The notes: generated by a model from the sequence alone, not told the origin. A DNA stretch of 27,005 nucleotides from an uncultured Mucispirillum sp. (GCA_937890655.1 CALADT010000261.1:1-27005); one strand, 5' to 3'; positions 6,559-14,718 are shown, numbered from the stretch's first letter. Made by a program: numbers and translations.

Positions 6559-8868
6559 TTATTTTAGAACAAGCTCTCTCACTTCTTCAAAAGTAGAAAC
6601 CAGCTTGAATTCCATTTCATTTCTAACATCTTCTGGAATATCCGTCAAGTCTTTTTCGTTTTCCAAAGGACAAATTACTGTTTTTATACCTGCTCTATGG
6701 GCTGCTAATACCTTTTCTTTTAAACCACCTATTTGTAAAACTTTTCCACGTAGAGTAATCTCCCCTGTCATAGCTATTTTACAATTTGCAGGTTTTTCTG
6801 CAACTGCAGATAATATAGCCGTAGCCATTGTAATACCTGCTGATGGGCCGTCTTTTGGAACAGCACCTTCAGGAACATGTAAATGGATATCAAATTCTTT
6901 AAACTTGTATGAAGGCACTCCCATTTTACCTGCTACACTTTTCACAACTGAAAAGGCAATATTTGCTGATTCTTTCATTACATCACCTAACTGACCTGTA
7001 ACTACCAACTTTCCACTGCCTTCAAAAAGTGCCACTTCTATTTGTAATAAATCACCACCATACTGAGTCCAAGCAAGCCCTGTGGCTACACCTGTTTCTT
7101 TATCATCATAAACACTGCCTATTCTGAATTTTCTTGCACCTAAGTATTCTTTTGTTAATTCAGCATCTACTTCTATCTCTTTTATATTTTCATCTGTTAC
7201 AAGCCTTTTTACACTTTTTCTAACAAGTGATGCTATATTTCTTTCTAATGACCTTACACCTGCTTCTTTTGTGTAATATGTTATAAGCTCCATAATAGCA
7301 TCTTCTTTTATGGTTATTTTACCTTCTTCTACATTATGCTCTTTTAACTCTTTTGGGATTAAAAAGCCTTTTGCAATATGTAGTTTTTCCTGCTCTGTAT
7401 AGCCTGAAAGCCTTATTACTTCCATTCTATCAAGTAATGGGGCAGGTATAGTTTCAAGGGAGTTTGCTGTTGTTATAAAAAATACCTTTGATAAATCAAG
7501 CTCCGTTTCCAAATAATGGTCCATAAAAGTGTTGTTTTGCTCTGGGTCTAAGGCTTCAAGTAGTGCAGATGCTGGGTCGCCCCTGTAATCTGAACCAATT
7601 TTATCTATTTCATCAAGTAAAAACACAGGGTTCATACTACCTGCTTTTTTCATTGACTGCACTATTTTCCCTGGTAAAGCACCTATATATGTTCTTCTAT
7701 GGCCTCTTACTTCTGCTTCATCACGCACACCACCCATACTCATACGCACAAATTTTCTGCCCATTGCATTAGCTATGGATTTTGCAAGTGATGTTTTACC
7801 AACCCCCGGAGGGCCTACAAAACAGATAATAGAACCTTTCATATTTTCAGAATATTTTCTAACTGCTAAAAACTCTAATATTCTTTCTTTTGGTTTTTCA
7901 AGGCCATAATGGTCCTTATTTAAAACTTCTTCTGCATTTTTTATATCAATAATATCTTCTGTTTTAATATTCCATGGTAGGCTTATTATCCAGTCTAAAT
8001 AGTTTCTTACAACTGTTGTTTCTGCACTCATAGGTGGCATAAAACGTAATTTTTTAAGCTCTTTTTCTGCCTTTTCTTTTACCTGTTCAGGCATACCCAT
8101 TTCTTTGATTTTTTGTTCAATCTCTTCTATATCTGCCTTATAATCGTCTTCTTTACCCATTTCTTTTTGGATAGCTTTCATTTGCTCATTAAGGTAGTAT
8201 TCCTTTTGAGATTGGCTCATTTTAGCTTTTACTCTGTTTTTTATACGTTCATCTATTCTTAAAAGCTCAAGCTCTGTTTTTATAAGCTCTATAACTCTTT
8301 CTGCCCTTAATACAGGGTGGTTTATTTCTAAAACTGATTGAAAATCTTGTGCTTTTACTTTTAAATTAGACGCAATTAAAAAAGTGAGTTTTGCCATGTC
8401 CTCAGTTTGCACAATATTATTTAATACTTCTTGTGTAATACGTTTTGTCTGCCCAACATAGCTTTCAAAATTTTTAACAAGTATAAACCTAACAGTATCT
8501 ATTTCTTCTTGGTTACAAAATTCGTCCTGTATCCATTCCACATCTGCAAAATAACATTCATCATCTAACACTAAATTATTTAATTTTGCACGTTTAAGAC
8601 CTTCTATTAATACTTTCACATTTCCGTCAGGTAGTTGCATTGTTTGTAATACCCTTGCAACTATACCTATTTTATTTAAGTCATCTATTTGAGGGTTATC
8701 TGTTACTGCTTCTTTTTGTAATGTTAAAAACAGCTTTTTATCTGTGGAGTTAGCAATGGTTAGTGCTTTTACAGAACGTGACCTGCCTACAAAAATAGGC
8801 ACTATCATATGTGGAAAAACAACCACATCACGTAAAGGTATAACCGTAAACTGTTCTTTATGATTCAT
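6559..8868 (-). CDS. lon: ATP-dependent protease Lon (LonA)
   Basis: A 769-residue soluble AAA+ serine protease that degrades misfolded and selected regulatory proteins in the cytoplasm. Domain order: N-terminal substrate domain (1-200), coiled-coil linker (200-290, Lys/Glu-rich), AAA+ module with Walker A GPPGVGKT (352-359), Walker B FLLDEID (416-422), then the protease domain with the Ser676-Lys719 dyad in PKDGPSAG and GGLKEK. Length matches the usual 770-800. The gene starts 24 bases after clpX, with an AAAAGG ribosome-binding site about 10 bases before the ATG, and is followed by rpsU, so the three are probably co-transcribed. I found no CIRCE or HAIR heat-shock operator upstream of this block; regulation is not evident. 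Confidence 0.98.
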   Translation of the reverse strand: MNHKEQFTVIPLRDVVVFPHMIVPIFVGRSRSVKALTIANSTDKKLFLTLQKEAVTDNPQIDDLNKIGIVARVLQTMQLPDGNVKVLIEGLKRAKLNNLVLDDECYFADVEWIQDEFCNQEEIDTVRFILVKNFESYVGQTKRITQEVLNNIVQTEDMAKLTFLIASNLKVKAQDFQSVLEINHPVLRAERVIELIKTELELLRIDERIKNRVKAKMSQSQKEYYLNEQMKAIQKEMGKEDDYKADIEEIEQKIKEMGMPEQVKEKAEKELKKLRFMPPMSAETTVVRNYLDWIISLPWNIKTEDIIDIKNAEEVLNKDHYGLEKPKERILEFLAVRKYSENMKGSIICFVGPPGVGKTSLAKSIANAMGRKFVRMSMGGVRDEAEVRGHRRTYIGALPGKIVQSMKKAGSMNPVFLLDEIDKIGSDYRGDPASALLEALDPEQNNTFMDHYLETELDLSKVFFITTANSLETIPAPLLDRMEVIRLSGYTEQEKLHIAKGFLIPKELKEHNVEEGKITIKEDAIMELITYYTKEAGVRSLERNIASLVRKSVKRLVTDENIKEIEVDAELTKEYLGARKFRIGSVYDDKETGVATGLAWTQYGGDLLQIEVALFEGSGKLVVTGQLGDVMKESANIAFSVVKSVAGKMGVPSYKFKEFDIHLHVPEGAVPKDGPSAGITMATAILSAVAEKPANCKIAMTGEITLRGKVLQIGGLKEKVLAAHRAGIKTVICPLENEKDLTDIPEDVRNEMEFKLVSTFEEVRELVLK

Positions 8869-8892
8869 ATATTAATAACCTTTTATTATTTT

Positions 8893-10194
8893 TTATGCAG
8901 TTTCTTTACTGCTATCTTTCTTTTCTTTTTTTTCTTGCTGATTATCTGTTTCTTGGTCATCAATTTTAACCAATACAGGCTCAGCACCCTCAGTTACAAC
9001 TTCTTCGTTTATTATACATTCACGAATATTACCTGCTTCTGACGGTATTTTATACATAATATCAAGCATAGCATCTTCAAGTATTGACCTTAAACCCCTA
9101 GCCCCTGTTTTTCTTTTAATCGCAAGTTTTGCCACTGCTCTTAATGCGTTTTCTGTAAAAGTTAATTTTACATCATCAAAATTAAGCATTGCTTCATACT
9201 GTTTTACAAGTGAGTTATGTGGCTCTACAAGTATTCTTATAAGTGCATCTTCATCAAGCTCATCTAATGTTGCATTTATAGGAAGTCTGCCTACAAATTC
9301 TGGAATAAGCCCATATTTTACAAAATCATCTGGTTCAAGCTGTGCTAAAAGCTCCATACGTTTCATATTTTTTGCGTTTGTATTTTTTTCGCCTTCTATT
9401 GCACCAAAACCTAATGTTTTTTTACCTATTCTACGCTTTATAATTTCTTCCATACCGTCAAAAGCACCACCACATATAAATAATATGTTTGTAGTGTTTA
9501 CTTGTATATATTCCTGCTGAGGGTGTTTTCTGCCACCCTGTGGTGGGATATTTGCAACAGTGCCTTCAATAATTTTTAAAAGTGCCTGTTGAACACCCTC
9601 CCCTGATACATCTCTTGTAATGGAAGGACTATCGCCTTTTTTAGATATTTTATCTATTTCATCTATAAAAATTATTCCACGTTCTGCCATTTCCACATTA
9701 AAATCTGCATTTTGTAACAGTTTTAATACAACGTTTTCCACATCTTCCCCAACGTATCCTGCTTCTGTTAATGTAGTGGCATCTGCTATGGCAAATGGCA
9801 CATGTAAAAGCCTTGCTAATGTTCTTGCTAATAAGGTTTTACCTGTCCCTGTGGAACCTATTAATAAAATATTACTTTTTTCAAGTTCCACATCGCTTTT
9901 TGAGGCATACTGAATGCGTTTATAGTGGTTATATACTGCAACACTTAATATTTTTTTAGCAGCATCTTGGCCTATTACATACTCGTTTAATTTTTTATGA
10001 AGTTCTTCCGGAGTTGGTAACTCCTCCATATTTTCATCTTTATCTTCTGTTATATCTATAATTAAATCTTGACAAAGCTTAACACAGTCCTCACATATAT
10101 ATGTTCCTTCCTTCTGCCCTGCTATTAATTTTTTTACTTCGTTACGACCTTTGTTACAAAAGGAACATTGAACATCATCTTCTATTTTAGACAT
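8893..10194 (-). CDS. clpX: ClpX, ATP-binding unfoldase subunit of ClpXP
   Basis: A 433-residue AAA+ unfoldase that feeds tagged substrates into ClpP. Seen: N-terminal zinc-binding domain with Cys10, Cys13, Cys34, Cys37; Walker A GSTGTGKT (113-120); pore loop GYVG (146-149); Walker B IIFIDEID (174-181); the RKH motif near 222; and a ClpP-docking loop Leu-Gly-Phe near 261-263 in place of the usual Ile-Gly-Phe, a conservative change. The C-terminus ends in a polar Lys/Glu/Asp-rich tail of about 25 residues. The ATG has a strong ribosome-binding site, GGAGG, 6 bases upstream, directly abutted by a small hairpin. A terminator and probable promoter separate it from clpP, so ClpX and ClpP levels can be set independently despite adjacency. 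Confidence 0.98.
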   Translation of the reverse strand: MSKIEDDVQCSFCNKGRNEVKKLIAGQKEGTYICEDCVKLCQDLIIDITEDKDENMEELPTPEELHKKLNEYVIGQDAAKKILSVAVYNHYKRIQYASKSDVELEKSNILLIGSTGTGKTLLARTLARLLHVPFAIADATTLTEAGYVGEDVENVVLKLLQNADFNVEMAERGIIFIDEIDKISKKGDSPSITRDVSGEGVQQALLKIIEGTVANIPPQGGRKHPQQEYIQVNTTNILFICGGAFDGMEEIIKRRIGKKTLGFGAIEGEKNTNAKNMKRMELLAQLEPDDFVKYGLIPEFVGRLPINATLDELDEDALIRILVEPHNSLVKQYEAMLNFDDVKLTFTENALRAVAKLAIKRKTGARGLRSILEDAMLDIMYKIPSEAGNIRECIINEEVVTEGAEPVLVKIDDQETDNQQEKKEKKDSSKETA

Positions 10195-10204
10195 TATATC
10201 CTCC

Positions 10205-10218
10205 AGCAGTTACCTGCT
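10205..10218 (-). promoter_or_regulatory. Small GNRA-loop hairpin abutting the clpX ribosome-binding site
   Basis: In the clpX leader AGCAG (10214-10218) pairs with CTGCT (10205-10209) around a GTAA tetraloop, which fits GNRA. The stem ends exactly where GGAGG begins. A 5-bp stem is weak, so this may be chance. If real it would set ribosome access to clpX. Confidence 0.4.
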
Positions 10219-10261
10219 ATCTTTTTACTTAAATTTAATTATTATTTATCTAATCTATACC

Positions 10262-10289
10262 AATATAGTATATACTTAAAATATTGCAA
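10262..10289 (-). promoter_or_regulatory. Candidate promoter of clpX-lon-rpsU
   Basis: Minus-strand TTGCAA (10284-10289; 4 of 6), a 16-base spacer and TATATT (10262-10267; 5 of 6). It lies between the terminator after clpP and the clpX leader, where a promoter is required if that terminator is efficient. Confidence 0.45.
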
Positions 10290-10328
10290 TAAAAGAATAA
10301 TGATTTATACAATATTTTCTAATATTTA

Positions 10329-10381
10329 GCAAAAAAGCCACCTGAAAAGATGATATAAAATATCTCTAATTTAGGTGGCTT
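10329..10381 (-). terminator. Intrinsic terminator between clpP and clpX
   Basis: On the minus strand AAGCCACCT (10373-10381) pairs with AGGTGGCTT (10335-10343), and six T follow. The 29-base interior contains its own GATAT/ATATC pairing, so the whole folds as one long hairpin. It lies 23 bases after the clpP stop and ends the tig-clpP message. Confidence 0.9.
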
Positions 10382-10403
10382 ATATTTTTTATTATAGTTT
10401 ATA

Positions 10404-10994
10404 TTAAACTCTTTTTTCAAATACGTTATCAATTAAACCGTATTCCTTAGCTTCCATACTACTCATAAAGTAATCTCTTTCTGTATCTTGAGCCACTTTT
10501 TCATATGGTTGGCCTGTTTTTTCTGCAAGGATTTTGTTTAAATGCTCTTTCGTTTTTATAATTTCGTTAGTTTGGATTAAAATATCCGTTGCCTGCCCTC
10601 TAAAACCACCTGACGGTTGGTGAATCATTACTCTTGCATTAGGAACAGCAGAACGTTTGCCCTTTGCACCTGCTGCAAGTAAAAATGCACCCATGCTGGC
10701 AGCTTGACCTAAACATATTGTAGCAACATCTGGTTTAATATAGTTCATTGTATCATATATCGCCATACCAGATGTGATTACCCCACCAGGAGAGTTTATA
10801 TATAAATAAATATCTTTATCAGGGTCATCTGCTTCTAAAAATAAAAGCTGTGCACATATAACATTTGCTACTTGGTCGTTTACTTCTGTGCCAAGAAAAA
10901 TAATCCTGTCTTTTAATAAACGAGAGTAAATATCGTATGAACGTTCGCCCCCTCTACCTGTTTGCTCTATAACATATGGAACATAGTAACTCAT
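10404..10994 (-). CDS. clpP: ClpP, proteolytic subunit of ClpXP
   Basis: A 196-residue serine protease that forms the double heptameric chamber of ClpXP. The catalytic triad is in place: Ser100 in GQAASMGA, His125 in VMIHQP and Asp174 in ERDYFM. The N-terminal YVPYVIEQTGRGGER and the INSPGG oxyanion segment are standard, and length is normal. The ATG is preceded by AGGTGA at 5 bases. It lies 14 bases after tig, so tig-clpP is one unit, a widespread arrangement. The terminator just downstream cuts it off from clpX. Confidence 0.98.
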   Translation of the reverse strand: MSYYVPYVIEQTGRGGERSYDIYSRLLKDRIIFLGTEVNDQVANVICAQLLFLEADDPDKDIYLYINSPGGVITSGMAIYDTMNYIKPDVATICLGQAASMGAFLLAAGAKGKRSAVPNARVMIHQPSGGFRGQATDILIQTNEIIKTKEHLNKILAEKTGQPYEKVAQDTERDYFMSSMEAKEYGLIDNVFEKRV

Positions 10995-11008
10995 ATATCA
11001 CCTATATA

Positions 11009-12505
11009 CTATTCTGCACTATCTTCTTTTTTCTTAGTTGTTCTTTTTGCTGGTGCTTTTTTTGGTTTTTCTTCACCTGCTGTTTCTTTAGCTGTTTCTT
11101 TTTTAGCAGTAGTTTTTTTAGCTGCAGGTTTTTTCTTTTTATCATCATCTTCTTTAGCTGATTCTTGGTTTTTAGCCTGCTCTGCTATTTTATGTGCTTC
11201 GTATTCTGCTTTTGTCATCTTAGATTTTTTAGCTTTATTTACACTTGCTAAAAATTTATAAACTTTATCGCCTAACACTTCGTTTCTAACAGCTTCCATT
11301 TGCATTTGTGCTTCTAATTCTTTTTTAAGCTCATCCACTGTTTTACCTTGAAGTTCTGCATGGAAAGAAAGATATTTATCCACATCTTCGTTTTCTACCA
11401 CAAGGTTTTCAAGTTTTGCTACTTCGTTAATTGCAAGTGCTTGTTTTACTTGCTCCTCTGCTTGAGAAATATAACGTTGTGCCATCATTTCAAATGATAT
11501 ACCAACTTGTTCAGGGTTTAAGCCCATTTGGTAAAACTGGTTCATTGCGTTATATGCTAACCTATCAGTTTGTTCTTTTACAAAAGAATAAGGCACTTCA
11601 AATGGGTTTTCTTTTACTATTTGTGTTAAGATTTCACCGAATGCTTCCACTTGAGTAGCTCTATCTGCTTCTGTTTGGATACCTTTTTTAAGTTTTACTT
11701 TTAAATCATCAAGCCCTTTACTGTTAGGGTCAATATCTTTTGCAAATTCATCATCTAAAGCTGGTTTAATTTTTTCTTTTATTTCATGCACTGTTACAGT
11801 AAATACAACTTCTTTACCTGCAAGGTCTGCACTGTGGTATTCTTTTGGGAATGTTAAAGTTAAATCTTTTGTATCACCTTTTTTCATTCCTATAACACCA
11901 TCTTCAAATCCAGGAATAAACTGGCCGCTACCAATGTTCAATGAAAAGGCTTTAGCTGTACCACCTTCAAATGCAACACCGTCTTTTTTACCTTCAAAAT
12001 CAATAACAACCACGTCCCCATCAATAACATTATCTCTGTTTGTAACAGGTTCGTAAGTCATATCTTTTTCTTGTAAAGAAACAAGTGCATCTTCAATATC
12101 TTTATCAGTTACTTCCACTTCTATTTTATTAAAGTTAAAATCTTTATATTTTTCTAAATTAAGTGTAGGAAAAACATCTACCCTTGCTGTAAATGTAATA
12201 GGTTTATTTTCTTCAAATACAACATCTGATATATGTGCCTGAGATATAGGTGTAACATTATTAGATGTCATAGCATCTTGAACAGCTTCATTTATTACTT
12301 TTTCAATAGCTTGAGATTTAATTTGATGAGAAAATTGTTTTCTTGCCACTTCTCTAGGTGCTTTTCCTGGACGGAAACCGTGTATTTTTGCTTTTGGTAA
12401 CAGTTTATCTAACTCTTTATCTGCTGCCTCCTCAAATACTTCATATGGTATTTCAACCAATAATTCTTTTTGAGAATGTTCTGCATCGTTCACTTGAACT
12501 TTCAT
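11009..12505 (-). CDS. tig: Trigger factor, with an unusual Lys/Ala-rich C-terminal tail
   Basis: Ribosome-bound chaperone and peptidyl-prolyl isomerase that receives nascent chains at the exit tunnel. Seen: N-terminal ribosome-docking loop GFRPGKAP (43-50), an FKBP-type domain (about 150-245, with VVVIDFEG and FIPGFEDG), then the helical chaperone domain to about 435. Bacterial trigger factors usually stop near 430-450 residues; this one has 498. Its last 60 residues (about 439-498) are low-complexity Lys, Ala, Glu and Thr with repeated AKK, KKP and TAK steps, like a histone H1 tail. The coding frame runs straight through into the tail, so it is not a separate gene. The ATG has AAGGAG 6 bases upstream. 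A weak promoter (TTGTCT, 15 bases, TATATT near 12529-12555) may serve it; otherwise it is read from the tRNA promoter. Confidence 0.97.
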   Translation of the reverse strand: MKVQVNDAEHSQKELLVEIPYEVFEEAADKELDKLLPKAKIHGFRPGKAPREVARKQFSHQIKSQAIEKVINEAVQDAMTSNNVTPISQAHISDVVFEENKPITFTARVDVFPTLNLEKYKDFNFNKIEVEVTDKDIEDALVSLQEKDMTYEPVTNRDNVIDGDVVVIDFEGKKDGVAFEGGTAKAFSLNIGSGQFIPGFEDGVIGMKKGDTKDLTLTFPKEYHSADLAGKEVVFTVTVHEIKEKIKPALDDEFAKDIDPNSKGLDDLKVKLKKGIQTEADRATQVEAFGEILTQIVKENPFEVPYSFVKEQTDRLAYNAMNQFYQMGLNPEQVGISFEMMAQRYISQAEEQVKQALAINEVAKLENLVVENEDVDKYLSFHAELQGKTVDELKKELEAQMQMEAVRNEVLGDKVYKFLASVNKAKKSKMTKAEYEAHKIAEQAKNQESAKEDDDKKKKPAAKKTTAKKETAKETAGEEKPKKAPAKRTTKKKEDSAE

Positions 12506-12561
12506 AAGGACTCCTTATAATTTTGTGTAATATATATATTTGAATTACAAGACAAAAAAAG

Positions 12562-12634
12562 AGCGGGTGACGGGACTCGAACCCGCGACCTCAACCTTGG
12601 CAAGGTCGCGCTCTACCAGCTGAGCTACACCCGC
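12562..12634 (-). tRNA. tRNA-Gly (GCC)
   Basis: A 73-base cloverleaf. Acceptor GCGGGTG pairs with CACCCGC, the D arm is GCTC/GAGC, the anticodon stem CGACC/GGTTG frames the loop TTGCCAA (anticodon GCC), and the T arm is GCGGG/CCCGT around TTCGAGT. CCA is not encoded. Seven T follow the 3' end after one C, which may also act as a weak termination signal before tig. Confidence 0.97.
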
Positions 12635-12660
12635 ATTTAACTATACAAGATGATAAAAAG

Positions 12661-12741
12661 TGCGGATGAAGGGACTCGAACCCCCACGCCGAAGACACTA
12701 GATCCTAAGTCTAGCGCGTCTACCAATTCCGCCACATCCGC
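12661..12741 (-). tRNA. tRNA-Leu (TAG)
   Basis: An 81-base class II tRNA. Acceptor GCGGATG pairs with CATCCGC, discriminator A. Anticodon stem CTAGA/TCTAG frames the loop CTTAGGA (anticodon TAG, reading CUA-type Leu codons). A variable arm with a TTCG loop and T arm GGGGG/CCCTT around TTCGAGT follow. CCA is not encoded. Confidence 0.97.
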
Positions 12742-12758
12742 TAGTTATTATTTATAAG

Positions 12759-12832
12759 GGTGGATAACGGGGCTCGAACCCGCGACAACAGGAGCCACAA
12801 TCCTGGACTCTACCAACTGAGCTATATCCACC
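12759..12832 (-). tRNA. tRNA-His (GTG)
   Basis: Acceptor GTGGATA pairs with TATCCAC. The extra G at position -1 (12832) faces discriminator C73 (12759), the identity pair of histidine tRNA, and here it is genome-encoded. Anticodon stem CAGGA/TCCTG frames TTGTGGC (anticodon GTG). T arm GCGGG/CCCGT. CCA is not encoded. It is the first gene of the tRNA run. Confidence 0.97.
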
Positions 12833-12838
12833 ATACTT

Positions 12839-12859
12839 CTAACTGGTTACTTCCGTTAG
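12839..12859 (-). promoter_or_regulatory. Hairpin at the 5' end of the tRNA transcript
   Basis: Minus-strand CTAACGG pairs with CC-A-GTTAG (CTAAC at 12855-12859 with GTTAG at 12839-12843, plus an inner GG/CC). The predicted transcript start near 12861 would put this hairpin at the very 5' end of the precursor, 7 bases before tRNA-His. It may help leader processing, but this is inference. Confidence 0.4.
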
Positions 12860-12867
12860 AGTAAAAT

Positions 12868-12896
12868 TTTTTAATATATTTTTTTTCTTTTGTCAA
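12868..12896 (-). promoter_or_regulatory. Promoter of the tRNA-His-Leu-Gly run (and probably tig-clpP)
   Basis: A perfect minus-strand -35 TTGACA (12891-12896), a 17-base spacer of A-rich DNA and a poorer -10 TAAAAA (12868-12873; 4 of 6). Position, consensus -35 and exact spacing support it. Confidence 0.6.
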
Positions 12897-12952
12897 GCAT
12901 TAATTTAATAAATACATAATATACGCTTTTTTTCTACACTATTTTCGTTTTT

Positions 12953-12981
12953 TTTACTTTTCTTATACAAAAAAATATTAT
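12953..12981 (+). promoter_or_regulatory. Candidate promoter of the lnt unit
   Basis: Plus-strand TTTACT (12953-12958; 4 of 6), a 17-base spacer and TATTAT (12976-12981; 5 of 6), about 34 bases before the lnt start. It is the best match in this divergent gap, but AT-rich DNA makes chance matches likely. Confidence 0.35.
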
Positions 12982-13014
12982 ATATATACTATTATTTTTT
13001 TAAAAGGTTATATT

Positions 13015-14526
13015 GTGATAGACAAATTAAAATTACATATAGATAAGTTATATGTTCAAATATTACTTTCTATTATATCGGCTTTTTTACTTATTTTATC
13101 CTCTGCTGGTTTTGGGTATTCTTTTGCTGTTTTTATAGCTTTTATACCATTACTTTTTGCACTTAATTCTAATAAACCATATTTTATTATTATAGGTATG
13201 GTTACAGGGTTTTTATATTTTGTAGTATGCCTTTCGTGGATGGTTATAACTTTTGGCTATTTTGGTGGTGCCCCTGTTGTTGCTGCTTTTGGGTTACTTA
13301 TACTTATTTCTATTTTAGGTGCTTTTTTCTTTTTTGTGCCATTTACTTTTATTTATGCAAAATATACAAAAAACCCCATTATTATTTCTCTTGTATTTGT
13401 TTTACTTGAAGCTATAAAAGGCACTTTCTTTTTTGGGGGTGTGCCTTGGCTTAATTTAGCACAATCTCAGTTTCAAAATTTATTTATTTTACAATCTGTT
13501 TCTGTTTTTGGAGAATACGGGCTTTCTTTTTTAATTATACTATTAAATATTTTTATATATAATATTATAACAAACTATAAATTGAAAAAAAATTATATAA
13601 TCACAGCTATTATTATATTAATTATGGTTATGCCTTCCATTTATAGATATCTTTTTCCTATTCCTGTAAATGATACAAAAAAAATTGCAGTAATTCAGCC
13701 TGGATATTCTCAAGAAGATAAATGGGACGATAATAAAAGGCTTGCCATAATAAACAATATCCATATGCAACTTTTAAGTGCTTATAATGAAAATGTAGAT
13801 TTAATTGTTCTACCAGAAAGTTCATACCCTGCAAGAGTATTAGATACACCTATTATAACTGATGTGCTAAAATTAGTTTCTGCAAAAACACCTATTATTT
13901 TAGGCACAGAAAGAAGAATAAAAACTGAAGAAGATAAAATAGGAAAACTTTACAATACTATGGTTTTAATAGATAAAGGTTATAATTTAACTTTTTATGA
14001 TAAAAGGCACTTAACTCCTTTTGGAGAATATTTTCCGTTTATTACTATTTTAAGGCCTGTAAAAGAATTCTTTTTCGGTAAAGGCACTATGTTTTCTGCA
14101 GGGGAAAATCCTGTATTATTAACAAGCAGTAATAATATTAAACTTGGGCCTGTAATATGTTTTGAAAGTGCTTTTTCTAACCTTGTTAGAGATAATATAC
14201 TACTTGGAGCAAATACTTTAGTTGTAATATCTAATGATACATGGTTTGGAAAAAATCAAGGTAGAATACAGCATTTAGCAGTGGATACAATTAGGGCTGT
14301 TGAATATGGCAGAGCAATTTCAAGAGCTACTCAAGATGGTATATCTGCTTTTATTTTACCAAATGGTAAAACACCATTAAAACAGCAAAACCCTCAGCCT
14401 GATGTTTTAATATATAATGTGCCACTTAGTGATTTTAGAACATTTTACAGTATATTTGGTAATATTTGGATTGCAATAATTATTCCTTTGTTATATTATC
14501 AGATTAAACGAAAATATAAGGAGTAA
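13015..14526 (+). CDS. lnt: Apolipoprotein N-acyltransferase
   Basis: Inner-membrane enzyme of 503 residues that adds the third acyl chain to the N-terminal cysteine of lipoproteins, the last maturation step in Gram-negative bacteria. Seen: a hydrophobic N-terminal half with about six to seven membrane segments (15-215), a periplasmic carbon-nitrogen hydrolase domain (about 220-475) with the triad Glu268 (VLPES), Lys330 (YDKRHL) and Cys382 (GPVICFES), then a last membrane helix (480-497). The NDTWFG and EYGRAISRATQDG segments are family hallmarks. The start is GTG at 13015 with AAAAGG 8 bases upstream. It is the first gene of the plus-strand unit; a ribosome-binding site for the next gene sits in its last codons. 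It implies an outer membrane with triacylated lipoproteins. Confidence 0.96.
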   Translation: MIDKLKLHIDKLYVQILLSIISAFLLILSSAGFGYSFAVFIAFIPLLFALNSNKPYFIIIGMVTGFLYFVVCLSWMVITFGYFGGAPVVAAFGLLILISILGAFFFFVPFTFIYAKYTKNPIIISLVFVLLEAIKGTFFFGGVPWLNLAQSQFQNLFILQSVSVFGEYGLSFLIILLNIFIYNIITNYKLKKNYIITAIIILIMVMPSIYRYLFPIPVNDTKKIAVIQPGYSQEDKWDDNKRLAIINNIHMQLLSAYNENVDLIVLPESSYPARVLDTPIITDVLKLVSAKTPIILGTERRIKTEEDKIGKLYNTMVLIDKGYNLTFYDKRHLTPFGEYFPFITILRPVKEFFFGKGTMFSAGENPVLLTSSNNIKLGPVICFESAFSNLVRDNILLGANTLVVISNDTWFGKNQGRIQHLAVDTIRAVEYGRAISRATQDGISAFILPNGKTPLKQQNPQPDVLIYNVPLSDFRTFYSIFGNIWIAIIIPLLYYQIKRKYKE

Positions 14527-14529
14527 GTT

Positions 14530-14718
14530 ATGTTAGATTTAGGAATATTTAAAATTGATATATATGTCTCCTTAATAATGACAGTTATATTATTGTATAG
14601 TTTCTACTTTTCTGAAAAAAAATACTTTAATAAATTTGTGATTTCTGTTATTAATGTAGTTATAGTATCTTTTAGAGGCTTATATATGAAACGTAAAAAT
14701 AAAACGGAGGATAACTAA
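14530..14718 (+). CDS. Small membrane protein of unknown function between lnt and tatA
   Basis: A 62-residue protein I do not recognise. Seen: a first hydrophobic stretch (about 9-28, ending in a Phe/Tyr-rich edge), a short SEKKYF loop, a second hydrophobic stretch (about 36-50), then a basic, polar tail ending KRKNKTEDN. This fits a small two-helix or hairpin inner-membrane protein. It has its own good ribosome-binding site, AAGGAG, within the last codons of lnt and 6 bases before the ATG. Its stop overlaps the tatA start as TAATG. Signals at both ends argue it is translated and coupled to tatA, although length alone would not. It could assist Tat or Lnt, or be a lineage-specific small protein; nothing in the sequence decides this. 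Confidence 0.75.
   Translation: MLDLGIFKIDIYVSLIMTVILLYSFYFSEKKYFNKFVISVINVVIVSFRGLYMKRKNKTEDN

Noticed and set aside
6605..6994. 129-codon plus-strand open frame inside lon
   Set aside because: Antisense to the Lon protease domain, with no ribosome-binding site or domain; treated as a shadow.
10195..10330. Search for CIRCE or HAIR heat-shock operators before clpX
   Set aside because: No GAGTGCTAA-type or HspR-type inverted repeat is present; heat control cannot be claimed.
12545..12561. T7 run after tRNA-Gly as a true terminator
   Set aside because: The only stem before it is the tRNA acceptor itself, which folds into the mature tRNA; left as a possibility, not called.
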